Below, piece by piece: positions 10,701 through 19,737 of a stretch of 64,000 nt of DNA. A program made the translations under genes and the position numbers. The notes under the pieces were generated by a model that made no database searches, was not told where the DNA came from, and was given only the letters and a program-made list of their open reading frames with translations. The stretch is from Paenibacillus gallinarum (lineage in GTDB: Bacteria > Bacillota > Bacilli > Paenibacillales > Paenibacillaceae), in contig NZ_JACSQL010000009.1 in the NCBI RefSeq assembly GCF_014836635.1, forward strand, positions 1-64,000. The letters are read 5' to 3'. Every line of letters begins with the position of its first letter. The first letter of the stretch is position 1.

Positions 10701-12047
10701 TCAAGTTGGGTTTTTAACTTTTTCGATAATGCTGTTGATAACTTTAAAGAGTTCTTGATCCGTTTTAATGAGCTGCGAAATCTTCTCGTGAGCATGGATG
10801 ACCGTAGTATGGTCTCTTCCCCCAAATGCCTCTCCGATCTTCGGTAAAGAATAATCTGTCAGTTCTCTTGAAAGGTACATGGCAATCTGTCTTGGATAAG
10901 CAACCGCCTTTGTCCGTTTTCTCGCCTTAAAATCCTCCATCTTCAAGTTGTAGTATTCTCCAACTTTCTGCTGAATATCTTGAATCGTAATAATTTTAGG
11001 CCGACTTGACGGAATGATGTCCTTTAGAGCTTCTGCAGCTAAATGGGTTGTGACATCTTGATTAGTTAGAGAAGAGTAGGCTACCACACGTATTAGTGCT
11101 CCTTCAAGTTCTCTAATGTTTGTATCAATTTGATTCGCAATATACATCATTGCTTCGTTTGGAATATCCAGGTTTTCTGCTCTCGCCTTTTTGCGTAAAA
11201 TAGCGATTCTTGTCTCCAAATCCGGAGGCTGAATATCCGTAATAAGTCCCCATTCAAATCTTGAACGCAATCGTTCTTCGAGTGTTGGGATCTCTTTTGG
11301 AGGCCGGTCACTTGAAATAATGATTTGCTTACGTTCTTCATGCAGTGCATTGAACGTATGGAAAAACTCTTCTTGTGTTGATTCTTTCCCAGCTAAAAAC
11401 TGAATATCATCGATCAGCAATATGTCTACGTTACGGTATTTATTCCGAAAATTCTCACCACGGTTATCGCGGATGGAATTAATGAATTCATTCGTGAATT
11501 TCTCCGAGGAGAGGTAAACAACCTTACTACTGGGGTTGTGCTCCAAAATGTAGTGCCCAATGGCATGCATGAGGTGTGTCTTGCCGAGTCCAACTCCACC
11601 ATATAGGAAGAGAGGATTGTACGCTTTGGCCGGTGCTTCTGCTACGGCAAGTGAGGCTGCGTGTGCAAACCTATTGCCAGGGCCAATGACAAACGTGTCA
11701 AAAGTGTACTTCGGATTAAGCATGTGAGACACAGCTTCCTCATGAGTTACAGGAGGAGGAGTGAATACTTGCTGCGGATCCGGCTCAGCCGTCTTGTCTT
11801 CTTCTATAACAAATTTTACGTCCACTTGCTTTCCGAGCAGTTCGTATACAGTCGAACCGACAAGTTTCGTATAGCGGCTTTCCAGCCATTCTACGGCAAA
11901 GGTGGTTGGCGCTGAAATAACAATAGTTCGGTCAGTCAGTTTCGTTGCCTTCGTTGCTTTAAACCAAGTGTCGTAGCTAGGCTTGCTTAGCTTCGTTTGT
12001 ATAATCGATAGTATTTGCTGCCATAATTCGGAAGTATGGCTGTCCAC
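10701..12047 (-). CDS. dnaA: Chromosomal replication initiator protein DnaA
   Basis: 448 aa, GTG start (GTG-GAC-AGC) after AAGGAG. DnaA is an AAA+ ATPase that binds DnaA boxes, melts the origin and loads DnaB. Domain I spans about 1-85 and is followed by a short linker (85-110). The AAA+ domain III has Walker A GGVGLGKT (150-157) and Walker [14 protein letters not shown]-terminal domain IV has the DNA-binding signature [13 protein letters not shown]. The length is typical. DnaA boxes flank the gene on both sides, so the gene also separates the two halves of the origin and is likely autoregulated. Confidence 0.99.
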   Translation of the reverse strand: MDSHTSELWQQILSIIQTKLSKPSYDTWFKATKATKLTDRTIVISAPTTFAVEWLESRYTKLVGSTVYELLGKQVDVKFVIEEDKTAEPDPQQVFTPPPVTHEEAVSHMLNPKYTFDTFVIGPGNRFAHAASLAVAEAPAKAYNPLFLYGGVGLGKTHLMHAIGHYILEHNPSSKVVYLSSEKFTNEFINSIRDNRGENFRNKYRNVDILLIDDIQFLAGKESTQEEFFHTFNALHEERKQIIISSDRPPKEIPTLEERLRSRFEWGLITDIQPPDLETRIAILRKKARAENLDIPNEAMMYIANQIDTNIRELEGALIRVVAYSSLTNQDVTTHLAAEALKDIIPSSRPKIITIQDIQQKVGEYYNLKMEDFKARKRTKAVAYPRQIAMYLSRELTDYSLPKIGEAFGGRDHTTVIHAHEKISQLIKTDQELFKVINSIIEKVKNPT

Positions 12048-12127
12048 AGACTGTCACTCCTTTTAATCTTCCAAATGTGGCCCAGTGCCATGAGTGGAAT
12101 GTCGAAAAAAAATTTATATTGTAGAAT

Positions 12128-12493
12128 TTATCCCCAATGTCCATAGGACGCTAAACAAAAAAAGAAGGAACAACGGAAAATTGTTCACAACTTTATCCAC
12201 AGGCTGTTGATAATATTATGGATTGAAACAACTATTCACATCCAAAAGCAATATAATCATAGCAAAAGAAGTCTTATATTTCAACGTATCTCAGGATTTT
12301 ATCCACAAATTCAATAACTTGTGTATAATTTTTAATCACAACACTACATATTGTTTATAAATTGTTTAGTTTTCGACAAGAACACTAAAAATCTGAAATC
12401 ATTTATTCACAGGTTATACTTATGAATTATCAGTTGATGTTGGATAAGAGGGAAGATTGAGAATCGCGTGAGACTTCTTTTTTCTGTGGATAA
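12128..12493. other. oriC: DnaA-box cluster upstream of dnaA (oriC)
   Basis: Three perfect boxes occur: TTATCCACA at 12193-12201 and 12299-12307, and TGTGGATAA at 12485-12493. One-mismatch boxes lie at 12128-12136 (TTATCCCCA), 12205-12213 (TGTTGATAA), 12320-12328 (TGTGTATAA) and 12403-12411 (TTATTCACA). The stretch 12215-12400 is strongly A/T-rich. This corresponds to the upstream half (incA/incB type) of bipartite Bacillales origins. No gene is seen in 12048-12642. Confidence 0.9.
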
Positions 12494-12589
12494 CTGAAAA
12501 ACGTAATAAATGTGATTGTAAATGAGGGAAAAGTTGATCTTAATTAGCAACAATAATCGTGGAGCTGATTTATTTATGAACAGACCAAA

Positions 12590-12614
12590 AAAAGCCGGTC
12601 AAAATGACCGGCTC
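12590..12614 (-). terminator. gnt operon terminator
   Basis: Stem AGCCGGTCA / TGACCGGCT with an AT-rich loop. On the minus strand seven T follow. It ends the gntK transcript before the DnaA-box cluster. Confidence 0.9.
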
Positions 12615-12642
12615 TTCGATTTTTCTATAAATAAAGGAGAAC

Positions 12643-14190
12643 TTACCTGGTAGTAGAGATGTATTTACGCTGAAACTTGGCCAGGTCTTCATACTCTTCT
12701 GAAAGCTTACGAGAGATGCGGATAAAAATCGGAAGCAGCTCTTGATAGATGTCGACTTGATCTTGGTTAGGAGAATGCGCATGTGTTGTTCCAACCATGC
12801 TCGAAACAACTTCTAGGGAATCTGCATGACCTGTTGCATATAGTCCAAGTACCACCGCACCTAGACAAGAGCTTTCGAAGCTCTCGGGCACAACCACTTC
12901 CTGATCAAAAATATCGGCCATCATTTGCCGCCAAAGCGGAGAACGAGCAAATCCACCAGTGGCTAAAATTCGGCTTGGTTGTCCCATTTGTTCTTTCATG
13001 GCAAGCAGAACGGTATACAGATTGAAAATAACACCTTCTAATACAGCGCGAATCATGTGTTCTTTTTTATGTTGCAGCGTAAGACCGAAGAAAGATCCTT
13101 TTGCATCTGGATTCCACAGGGGAGCTCTTTCACCTGATAAATAGGGGTGGAAAAGGAGTCCGTCTGCTCCTGGAGCTACTCGCTCAGCAATACGGGTGAG
13201 TACATCATAGGAGCTGATTCCGAGTCTTTTCGCCGTTTCTACTTCTGACGCTGCCATTTCATCACGTACCCAACGGAAGATCATCCCCCCGTTATTCACG
13301 GGTCCTCCAACAACCCAGTGATTCTCAGTTAAGGCATAGCAGAAGGTACGGCCCTTTACATCTGTAACCGGCTTATCTACAACCGTACGGATCGCACCGC
13401 TTGTACCGATCGTAGCAGCAACTTCTCCCGGGTGGATTGCCCCTACACCTAGATTGGAAAGTACTCCATCACTTGCCCCTACAACAAATGGGGTAGAAGG
13501 GTTTAGCCCCATCTCTTTTGCATAATAAGGATCAATTCCTGTCAGCACATGTGTAGTGGGAACAAGCTGAGATAATTGTTCTGGAGTTATGCCGGCTACT
13601 TCAAGTGCTTCTTGATCCCAATCTAGCTGCTGCAAATTAAACAGTCCGGTAGCGGAAGCAATAGAATGGTCTACAACATATTGATTGAACAGTCTTAAAG
13701 TGACATATTCCCGAATCGATATGAATTTGGCTGCTTGATCAAAAATATTTTTTTGGTCATTTCTTAGCCAGATGAGCTTAGATAAAGGAGACATAGGATG
13801 AATTGGTGTTCCTGTTCTGCGATATATTTCATGTCCATTTTGTTCTTCTTTTAATCTCCGTGCCCAAACATTACTTCGATTATCTGCCCATGTAATACAT
13901 GGTGTCAGAGGAAGTCCGCTTGCATCCATAGCAATTAGGCTGTGCATAGCAGAGCTAAAAGAGGCGAACAAAACCTGCTCTGGTAAGATCCCGCTTTCTG
14001 ACATCACCGCTTTGACCGTATGGATTACAGCAGACATGATTTCATCTGGATTCTGAACAGCCGAATCAGGAACAGGCGTGAGAAGAGGGTACTCTTCACT
14101 CGCCTTTGCTACGACCATTCCATTTTTCTCAAAAAGCACTGCTTTCGTACTTGTCGTTCCAATATCAATGCCGATCATATAGGATTTCAT
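12643..14190 (-). CDS. gntK: Gluconokinase (FGGY family)
   Basis: 515 aa. FGGY kinases phosphorylate sugars; GntK makes 6-phosphogluconate for the pentose phosphate pathway. The N-terminal phosphate loop IGIDIGTTSTKAVLF is at about 6-20. The FGGY regions include ITWADNRS, GPVNNGGMIFRWVRD, YLSGERAPLWN and the adenosine-site loop LATGGFARSPLWRQM. The length fits the family. It is last in a gntR-gntP-gntK operon, 56 bp after gntP, and the permease next to it supports gluconate as substrate. No gntZ follows, unlike B. subtilis. Confidence 0.93.
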   Translation of the reverse strand: MKSYMIGIDIGTTSTKAVLFEKNGMVVAKASEEYPLLTPVPDSAVQNPDEIMSAVIHTVKAVMSESGILPEQVLFASFSSAMHSLIAMDASGLPLTPCITWADNRSNVWARRLKEEQNGHEIYRRTGTPIHPMSPLSKLIWLRNDQKNIFDQAAKFISIREYVTLRLFNQYVVDHSIASATGLFNLQQLDWDQEALEVAGITPEQLSQLVPTTHVLTGIDPYYAKEMGLNPSTPFVVGASDGVLSNLGVGAIHPGEVAATIGTSGAIRTVVDKPVTDVKGRTFCYALTENHWVVGGPVNNGGMIFRWVRDEMAASEVETAKRLGISSYDVLTRIAERVAPGADGLLFHPYLSGERAPLWNPDAKGSFFGLTLQHKKEHMIRAVLEGVIFNLYTVLLAMKEQMGQPSRILATGGFARSPLWRQMMADIFDQEVVVPESFESSCLGAVVLGLYATGHADSLEVVSSMVGTTHAHSPNQDQVDIYQELLPIFIRISRKLSEEYEDLAKFQRKYISTTR

Positions 14191-14246
14191 ATTTGGAAGC
14201 CTTCTTTCTATAAGCTGTTACCTTTAGATAAAGGTAAGTGTAGCAA

Positions 14247-15608
14247 TTAAATAACGATACTTAGCAATAAAATTAGGACAAGCGCGACGACAGAAAGTAA
14301 ACTTTCCATGACAGACCATGTCTTGAGAGTTTGAGGCACCGTCATATTGAAAAATTCTTTAATCATCCAGAATCCCGCATCATTCACATGGGAAAGGAAA
14401 ACAGATCCTGCTCCGGTTGCAAGAACCACAAGTTCTACACTTGCACCTGGTGAAAGTGCGAGGACAGGAGCAACAATACCGGCAGCAGTTGTCATCGCGA
14501 CAGTAGCTGATCCTGTTGCTACACGAATTAGAGCGGCAACAAGCCAAGCGAATAATATAATATTGATATTCATACTTGTAGCGAGTTCTGCAATGGCTGC
14601 ACCGACACCACTATTAATAAGTACTTGTTTAAAAGCACCGCCGGCACCGATGATCAGAATAATACTTGCAGTCGGTGCAAGACATTCACTTGTGAACTTG
14701 GAAATTTCACTTTTATTAAATCCCCGAGCAAACCCAAGAGAAAAGAGAGCAAATACGACAGAAATAAGAAGGGCGATAACCTCATTACCAATAAACTCTA
14801 GAAAATGAGAGAAACCATTAACACCTTCCGGATCTACAATTAGTGCGATTGATCCAGCCAGCATAAGGATAACAGGCAGTAAAATAGTAAGCAATGTAAT
14901 ACCGAAACCAGGTAGTTCGCGTTCGCTTTTTAATGAAAATTGTTCTGCAAGTTCAGTTGGCGGCGCTACATCGACTCTCTTGCTAATAAAGTTAGCAAAT
15001 ACAGGACCAGCAATAGCTGCAGTTGGCAGTCCCACTAAGAGAGAATACATAATGGTTTGACCTAAGTTAGCACCGAATGCCTCAATAGCAATCATAGGTG
15101 CAGGGTGAGGAGGAACAAGTCCATGCACAGTAGAAAGACCCGCCAAAATTGGGATTCCGATTTTCAGGATAGATAAACCTGTTTTTCTTGCTACCGTGAA
15201 TACAATTGGGATAAGAAGAATCAGACCAACTTCAAAAAATACAGGAATACCAACAATAAAACCAACAATCATCATGGCCCAGTGGACCCGTTTCAATCCA
15301 AAACGGTCAACGAGAGTAGTGGCAATTCGTTCTGCCCCGCCAGACTCTGCCATCATTTTACCTAGCATTGTACCCAGCCCAATAACGATTGCAATCGTGC
15401 CGAGTGTTCCGCCAACTCCGCTTGTAATGGATGTTACAACATCCTCCGTATTCATGCCTGTGAGTAGACCCAAAATTAATGCGGCAATCAGGAGTGATAC
15501 AAACGGATTCCATCTGTATTTGGAAATAAGTATAACTAAAAATACGATAGTGAGAAGAGTCCAAACCAGCATTGTTGCTGTATGACTAAGGCCAAAGATA
15601 CTTTCCAT
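14247..15608 (-). CDS. gntP: Gluconate permease, GntP family
   Basis: 453 aa, very hydrophobic, with about 12-14 membrane segments along its whole length. It imports gluconate by proton symport. Family features include the N-terminal MMVGFIVGIPVFFEVGLILLIP region and the C-terminal FLSHVNDAGFWMIKEFFNMT motif. It lies between gntR and gntK on the same strand. A GntR-operator-like site and a cre-like site lie in the 193-bp gap upstream, so gntP may have its own regulated promoter. Confidence 0.93.
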   Translation of the reverse strand: MESIFGLSHTATMLVWTLLTIVFLVILISKYRWNPFVSLLIAALILGLLTGMNTEDVVTSITSGVGGTLGTIAIVIGLGTMLGKMMAESGGAERIATTLVDRFGLKRVHWAMMIVGFIVGIPVFFEVGLILLIPIVFTVARKTGLSILKIGIPILAGLSTVHGLVPPHPAPMIAIEAFGANLGQTIMYSLLVGLPTAAIAGPVFANFISKRVDVAPPTELAEQFSLKSERELPGFGITLLTILLPVILMLAGSIALIVDPEGVNGFSHFLEFIGNEVIALLISVVFALFSLGFARGFNKSEISKFTSECLAPTASIILIIGAGGAFKQVLINSGVGAAIAELATSMNINIILFAWLVAALIRVATGSATVAMTTAAGIVAPVLALSPGASVELVVLATGAGSVFLSHVNDAGFWMIKEFFNMTVPQTLKTWSVMESLLSVVALVLILLLSIVI

Positions 15609-15715
15609 GATGAATGTTCTCCTTTTTGTTGTGATATATGTAGAGGGGGAAACCTCTATTCAGAAAATAAATACGCTTACAAGAACAACTGTCTTTCGGT
15701 AAATCTCCAATTTGT

Positions 15716-15733
15716 ATACTTGTCGACAACTTT
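15716..15733. promoter_or_regulatory. GntR operator-like site upstream of gntP
   Basis: ATACTTGTCGACAACTTT resembles the gnt operator found upstream of gntR, with changes in the centre and one arm. The perfect core palindrome is TTGTCGACAA. Its position fits repression of gntP. Confidence 0.5.
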
Positions 15734-15801
15734 CAGGAGAGAAAAAGCACATATTTTGCACCTATCTCTTGGATATAAACTACATTAAAAAACGCCATGG
15801 T

Positions 15802-16473
15802 TTAAAAAGTTTTATGAAGTGTTTGCCGTGAATCTGAAAAGTAGATTCTTACCTCATTCGCTACGATCTCGGGATCCTTAGATGCCAGACCTTTCATTAA
15901 CTTATGGTGCTTTTCAATGACAGCTTGGATACGTTCTTCGCCATGGGAGAAAATCTCTTCGGTTGTAAGTAAAAGTAACGTCATAATAATCTGCCGAATA
16001 CTTTTCCAAAGATGTAGAATTCGAGTATGATTTGCTTCGATAATAATCGTCTCATGGAACTGGAAATCGAGATAAGCAAATTCAATAAAGTCCGAATGTC
16101 TCATTGAAAGTTCCATCTTATCGATGATTTGCTGTAGTTTTGTTAACAGATCATAAGGCAGTTGCTTGGCCAAATTCTCTTGAACGAAACTTTCAATTAG
16201 ATACCTTACATCATAAAGCTCGTCCTTATCTTTTGAGCTAAGTCCAAGAACGACGGCACCCATCCGCTCTAAGCTAATTAAACCCTCATTTGAAAGCGCT
16301 TTAAAAGCTTCTCTTACGGGGGAACGACTGCTGTTAAACTGAGCAGCTATTTTATTCTCGGATAAGATTTCTCCCTTTGGGATCGTACCATCAATAATTT
16401 GTAAACGTAAATCGCTTACAATTAACTCCCCTAAAGAACTGCCTTGCAGCCAAGCAGAAGGATAACGCATCAT
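15802..16473 (-). CDS. gntR: GntR-family repressor of the gluconate operon
   Basis: 223 aa. An N-terminal winged helix-turn-helix (residues 10-75, with the typical LSENKIAAQFNSSRSPVREAFKALSNEGLI) is followed by an all-helical FCD effector domain (about 85-215) with metal/ligand histidines (FHETIIIEANH). GntR represses gnt genes until gluconate or gluconate-6-phosphate binds. It is first in the operon. A near-copy of the B. subtilis gnt operator lies 93 bp upstream, so autoregulation is expected. Confidence 0.92.
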   Translation of the reverse strand: MMRYPSAWLQGSSLGELIVSDLRLQIIDGTIPKGEILSENKIAAQFNSSRSPVREAFKALSNEGLISLERMGAVVLGLSSKDKDELYDVRYLIESFVQENLAKQLPYDLLTKLQQIIDKMELSMRHSDFIEFAYLDFQFHETIIIEANHTRILHLWKSIRQIIMTLLLLTTEEIFSHGEERIQAVIEKHHKLMKGLASKDPEIVANEVRIYFSDSRQTLHKTF

Positions 16474-16565
16474 ATAACTCTCCTATTCATACACTACACT
16501 CTTTATCTTCATGATAACGAACGATAGTGTTAGTCGGCAATAAATGAGGAAAACTTCATCCGTGT

Positions 16566-16583
16566 ATACTTGTATACAAGTTA
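16566..16583. promoter_or_regulatory. GntR operator upstream of gntR
   Basis: ATACTTGTATACAAGTTA contains the perfect palindrome ACTTGTATACAAGT (16568-16581). It matches the gnt operator ATACTTGTATACAAGTAT known from B. subtilis at all but the last two positions. It lies about 95 bp before gntR. Confidence 0.82.
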
Positions 16584-16618
16584 TTGTTACAACTATCGTA
16601 CCTCAACTGTGAACATTT

Positions 16619-16632
16619 TGTAAACGGTTGAA
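16619..16632. promoter_or_regulatory. Possible cre (CcpA) site
   Basis: TGTAAACGGTTGAA matches the catabolite-response consensus TGWNANCGNTNWCA at all but one position (A instead of C near the 3' end). Carbon catabolite control of gnt genes is established in Bacillus. Only the pattern supports this site. Confidence 0.4.
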
Positions 16633-16789
16633 TAGAGAAATACTTCTAGCCGATGTCCATGTATAGCTATATACATATAAACATAAGGAACAAATTGAAA
16701 CACTTTTATAAAATAGAAGAATCAGATTTTTACTGGATGTTAAACTCAGTTATATAGTAGAAGAGAAAATATAAAAAGAATTTAATTCG

Positions 16790-16845
16790 CTATCCACATG
16801 TGTATAACTCGTAGAAGAGCATCAATTTATTAAAAATGTGGACAA
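16790..16845. other. DnaA-box-like sites on the rpmH side of the gnt operon
   Basis: CTATCCACA (16790-16798) and TGTGTATAA (16799-16807) abut as an inverted pair, and TGTGGACAA follows at 16837-16845. Each differs from the DnaA-box consensus at one position. The same CTATCCACATGTGTA string occurs at 10659-10673 between dnaA and dnaN. The rest of 16474-17052 holds the gntR operator and the rpmH promoter and leader, with no gene. Confidence 0.55.
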
Positions 16846-16886
16846 ATGAATCAAAAGATATGAAATTGGGATATAATGTAGTTCAG

Positions 16887-16915
16887 TTGACTTTTTGACT
16901 TGTACATGGTTAAAT
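16887..16915 (+). promoter_or_regulatory. rpmH promoter
   Basis: -35 TTGACT (16887-16892), 17-bp spacer, -10 TTAAAT (16910-16915). The predicted leader is about 130 nt and ends in a GGGGGTG ribosome-binding site. Confidence 0.65.
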
Positions 16916-17052
16916 ATATAAAGGCATTTTCTGTGTTGATGAAAATGATTAAATTAAGATATCGTTATAGATTGCGCTATGCAAATAAACAGTTTATATG
17001 TACTACTAGGTAGTTCAATCTGTACAGGATTCCTTTTAAGGGGGTGCAATAC

Positions 17053-17187
17053 ATGAGACCAACATTTAGACCGAATGTTAGCAAACGTAAGAAGAACCAT
17101 GGTTTCCGGAAAAGAATGAGCACGAAAAACGGCCGTAAAGTTCTGGCAGCCCGCCGTCTTAAAGGCAGAAAAGTACTCAGTGCGTAA
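17053..17187 (+). CDS. rpmH: 50S ribosomal protein L34
   Basis: 44 aa, basic ([14 protein letters not shown] start, LKGRKVLSA end). It is the standard L34 of the large ribosomal subunit. It starts at ATG 17053, about 6 bp after AAGGGGGTG. It opens the conserved rpmH-rnpA-yidC-jag-mnmE string to the right of the origin. A terminator directly follows, so rnpA may need read-through or its own promoter. Confidence 0.98.
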   Translation: MRPTFRPNVSKRKKNHGFRKRMSTKNGRKVLAARRLKGRKVLSA

Positions 17188-17197
17188 TGCGTGCATG

Positions 17198-17222
17198 AAG
17201 ACCACTACGGTGGTCTTTTTTT
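17198..17222 (+). terminator. rpmH terminator
   Basis: Stem AAGACCAC / GTGGTCTT with loop TACG, followed by seven T. Confidence 0.9.
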
Positions 17223-17349
17223 CTTAAACAAGAAATTTCTATTTTAAATAGGGGAGCGTTTATAGCTTCCTACGATCGTCCATACTTAATTTTAGGATGT
17301 AACAATGCGTTTATTATGACAGACGCGTCTTAGCAAGGAGAAGAGATCA

Positions 17350-17706
17350 TTGCATAAAAGATTACGTTTACGAAACCGTGCCGACTTTAGTCGCGTATAC
17401 CGTTATGGTAAGTCTCAAGCAAACTATCAGTTTGTGGTATATGGATTGCGTCGCAAGGATGTCGAGCAGTTTCGTGTCGGCGTATCTTGCAGCAAAAAAA
17501 TAGGGAATGCGGTTGTCCGCAATCGCATGCGAAGAATGATTAAAGAAATTATTCGACATCATGAAACCGAAATTGTTGAGAATATGGATCTCATATTTAT
17601 CGTAAGAAAGGGAGCAGTTTCGATGAGCTACAAAGAGATGGAGAAAAGTCTACTTCATGTCTTGCGTAAAGCTTCGCTGCTCAAGGCAGAAAGACGCTCG
17701 AATTAG
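17350..17706 (+). CDS. rnpA: Ribonuclease P protein component
   Basis: 118 aa, TTG start 7 bp after AAGGAGAAG. It is the protein subunit of RNase P, which trims tRNA 5' ends together with the RNA subunit. The RNR signature is clear: GNAVVRNRMRRMIKEIIR at about 54-71. The length and the place after rpmH are typical. Confidence 0.97.
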   Translation: MHKRLRLRNRADFSRVYRYGKSQANYQFVVYGLRRKDVEQFRVGVSCSKKIGNAVVRNRMRRMIKEIIRHHETEIVENMDLIFIVRKGAVSMSYKEMEKSLLHVLRKASLLKAERRSN

Positions 17707-17775
17707 CGTTTCTTTGTTCTTCTACTTATGGTATTATTTACGGTGGAATGGATAGGTTAAGAGAGGGGTTATCAA

Positions 17776-18663
17776 GTGTCTCGACTCAAGTCATTGAAGG
17801 GGAAAAAGTGGATTCTCCTGATCGCTGTTATTGCTTTAGTTGCTGTACTATCGGGTTGTACATCTGCTAATACAACTCATGTTACCACAGAAGACCTCAA
17901 AAACAGTGGATCCTTTTGGAAAAGTAACGTTGTTTATTGGTTCTCATTATCTTTAGACTCATTAGCTAAGCTGTTTGGTGGAGAATATGGATTGGCAATT
18001 CTCGTACTGGTAATTATCGTTCGTACGTTAATCCTTCCACTTACTATTAAACAAGTTAAAAGTTCAAGAAACATGCAAAAGATTCAACCGCTTATTAAGG
18101 AAATCCAAACGAAATATAAGGATACCCCTGAAAAAATTCAAGCGGAAACGATGAAGCTATTCCAAGAGCATAAAGTCAATCCGATGGCGGGTTGTTTGCC
18201 TCTGATTATCCAGATGCCTATTTATATCGCTCTTTATAACTCGATTCTCTATAACTCAAATATTAATCAGCACACTTTCTTATGGATGGAACTTGGTTCC
18301 CCAGATAAATTGTTTATACTTCCTGTGCTTGTTGCTGTATCTATGTTCTTCCAAACATGGTACATGATGAAGCAAAATCCGTCGCAACAACAAGGACCTA
18401 TGCAGTTTATGCTTTGGGTATACCCAATCTTGATGTTTATCATGTCCTACCAGTTTGCTTCGGCTTTGCCGCTCTACTGGTTCTACTCAAACATCTATAC
18501 CATCATTCAAAACTTCTTCCTCTATCGCAACAACGACAAGCTTGTAGCTGCTACAAATGTTCAGGGAACAAAAAGCTCCTCTAAAAAGGGACAAGCTGGA
18601 ATCGTAACTACGAACGGTGTAGGATCTCAAGCGAAGAAGAAAAAGAAAAAGAAGAAGAAATAA
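17776..18663 (+). CDS. yidC: Membrane protein insertase YidC/SpoIIIJ type, lipoprotein
   Basis: 295 aa, GTG start. It inserts and folds membrane proteins, with or without Sec; the SpoIIIJ paralogue of Bacillus is also needed in forespore development. The signal peptide ends in the lipobox LSGC (about residue 28). Five membrane segments follow; the first carries the conserved Arg (VIIVRTLILPLTIKQ), followed by the cytoplasmic hairpin and CLPLIIQMPIYIALYNSI. The tail is a run of lysines typical of ribosome-contacting YidC. jag follows 67 bp downstream. Confidence 0.96.
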   Translation: MSRLKSLKGKKWILLIAVIALVAVLSGCTSANTTHVTTEDLKNSGSFWKSNVVYWFSLSLDSLAKLFGGEYGLAILVLVIIVRTLILPLTIKQVKSSRNMQKIQPLIKEIQTKYKDTPEKIQAETMKLFQEHKVNPMAGCLPLIIQMPIYIALYNSILYNSNINQHTFLWMELGSPDKLFILPVLVAVSMFFQTWYMMKQNPSQQQGPMQFMLWVYPILMFIMSYQFASALPLYWFYSNIYTIIQNFFLYRNNDKLVAATNVQGTKSSSKKGQAGIVTTNGVGSQAKKKKKKKKK

Positions 18664-18730
18664 TATAAATAAATAATGTATTGTCCGGTTTATCAGATCA
18701 GTAAGTGGCGAAGGAGGCACGGCGTTCCAT

Positions 18731-19459
18731 ATGACCACCGTCATTGTGACAGGTAAAACGATAGAAGATGCTGTAGATCAAGGTCTGGCACAACTTGGTG
18801 TCAGTCGAGATTGGGTTACGTTAAACGTCTTAGAACAGCCATCCAGAGGTTTTTTAGGTCTCATTGGTGTTAAGCCAGCCAAAGTAGAATTGACTCTTAA
18901 GCCAAAACAGGCAGAAGAATCTTTTCAAAACGAGCCCGATTCTGCTCTGATCCGTACCTCTGAGCTTACATCTTCAAGATCGACTGAGCTAGATACTAAT
19001 ATATCTAATGATGTAGATCCATATGTTGAAGCGAGCAATTTTGTGAAAGAAGCAGCTGCGGGTATGGGTCTTGATGTTGAGATTGAGATGAAAAAAAGCA
19101 GGGATGGTAAGATATTTAATATTACCGGAGAAGACCTTGGTCTTATTATTGGACGTAGAGGCCAGACTTTAGACGCTTTGCAATATTTAACGAATATTGT
19201 GGCAAACAAACACTCAAGTAGTTTCGTACGGATTATTCTCGATGCGGAGAACTTTAGATTAAGACGCCGCAAGACATTAGAAGAACTTGCAGACCGATTA
19301 GCTTCACAGGTGATTCGCACGGGAAAAGAAGTCGTGCTTGAACCCATGCCTTCCCAGGAGCGCAAAGTGATTCATGCAAAACTTCAGAATCATCGTCAGG
19401 TGAATACAATTAGCAAGGGCGAAGAGCCTAACCGTAGAGTGGTTATTACACTTAAATAA
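18731..19459 (+). CDS. khpB: RNA-binding protein KhpB (Jag, SpoIIIJ-associated)
   Basis: 242 aa. A Jag-N domain (1-55, MTTVIVTGKTIEDAVDQGLA) is followed by an acidic linker, a KH domain (about 120-170, GEDLGLIIGRRGQTLDALQYL) and an R3H domain (about 180-240, RLRRRKTLEELADRLA). In Firmicutes KhpB pairs with KhpA to bind RNA and affects cell elongation and division. It is paired with yidC as usual. A strong terminator follows. Confidence 0.95.
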   Translation: MTTVIVTGKTIEDAVDQGLAQLGVSRDWVTLNVLEQPSRGFLGLIGVKPAKVELTLKPKQAEESFQNEPDSALIRTSELTSSRSTELDTNISNDVDPYVEASNFVKEAAAGMGLDVEIEMKKSRDGKIFNITGEDLGLIIGRRGQTLDALQYLTNIVANKHSSSFVRIILDAENFRLRRRKTLEELADRLASQVIRTGKEVVLEPMPSQERKVIHAKLQNHRQVNTISKGEEPNRRVVITLK

Positions 19460-19484
19460 GCTTAATGTGATTTTATGCGATTAC

Positions 19485-19524
19485 GCAATGGCTTCCTGCT
19501 TCATGCAGAAGCCATTGCTTTTTT
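19485..19524 (+). terminator. Terminator after khpB
   Basis: Stem GCAATGGCTTC / GAAGCCATTGC followed by six T. Confidence 0.92.
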
Positions 19525-19583
19525 CGTAATCAGGGTAGGTAGCGTATATCAATTTCATAACTCATTAAAACGATAAATTTGTA

Positions 19584-19625
19584 ACTATATATAGACAAAT
19601 AAAACCATTTCGATCTATATATAGT
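19584..19625. repeat. Perfect 12-bp inverted repeat upstream of mnmE
   Basis: ACTATATATAGA (19584-19595) and TCTATATATAGT (19614-19625) are exact complements, 18 bp apart. They lie in the A/T-rich leader of mnmE. The element could be a hairpin or a paired protein-binding site. No known operator was recognised. Confidence 0.6.
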
Positions 19626-19737
19626 CCTGATTAAAGCAACCAAAGGTATTATGAAATTGATTCAGTTAATAATGAATATAACAGTCTTGATAACTTGAAT
19701 ATAGATCGTAAGCATGGATAAGGGAAGGTGAACATAG

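Noticed and set aside
14347-14808. A 153-codon frame opposite gntP
   Set aside because: It is antisense to a clear membrane permease, and the Ala/Ile/Thr-rich composition follows from the permease codons.
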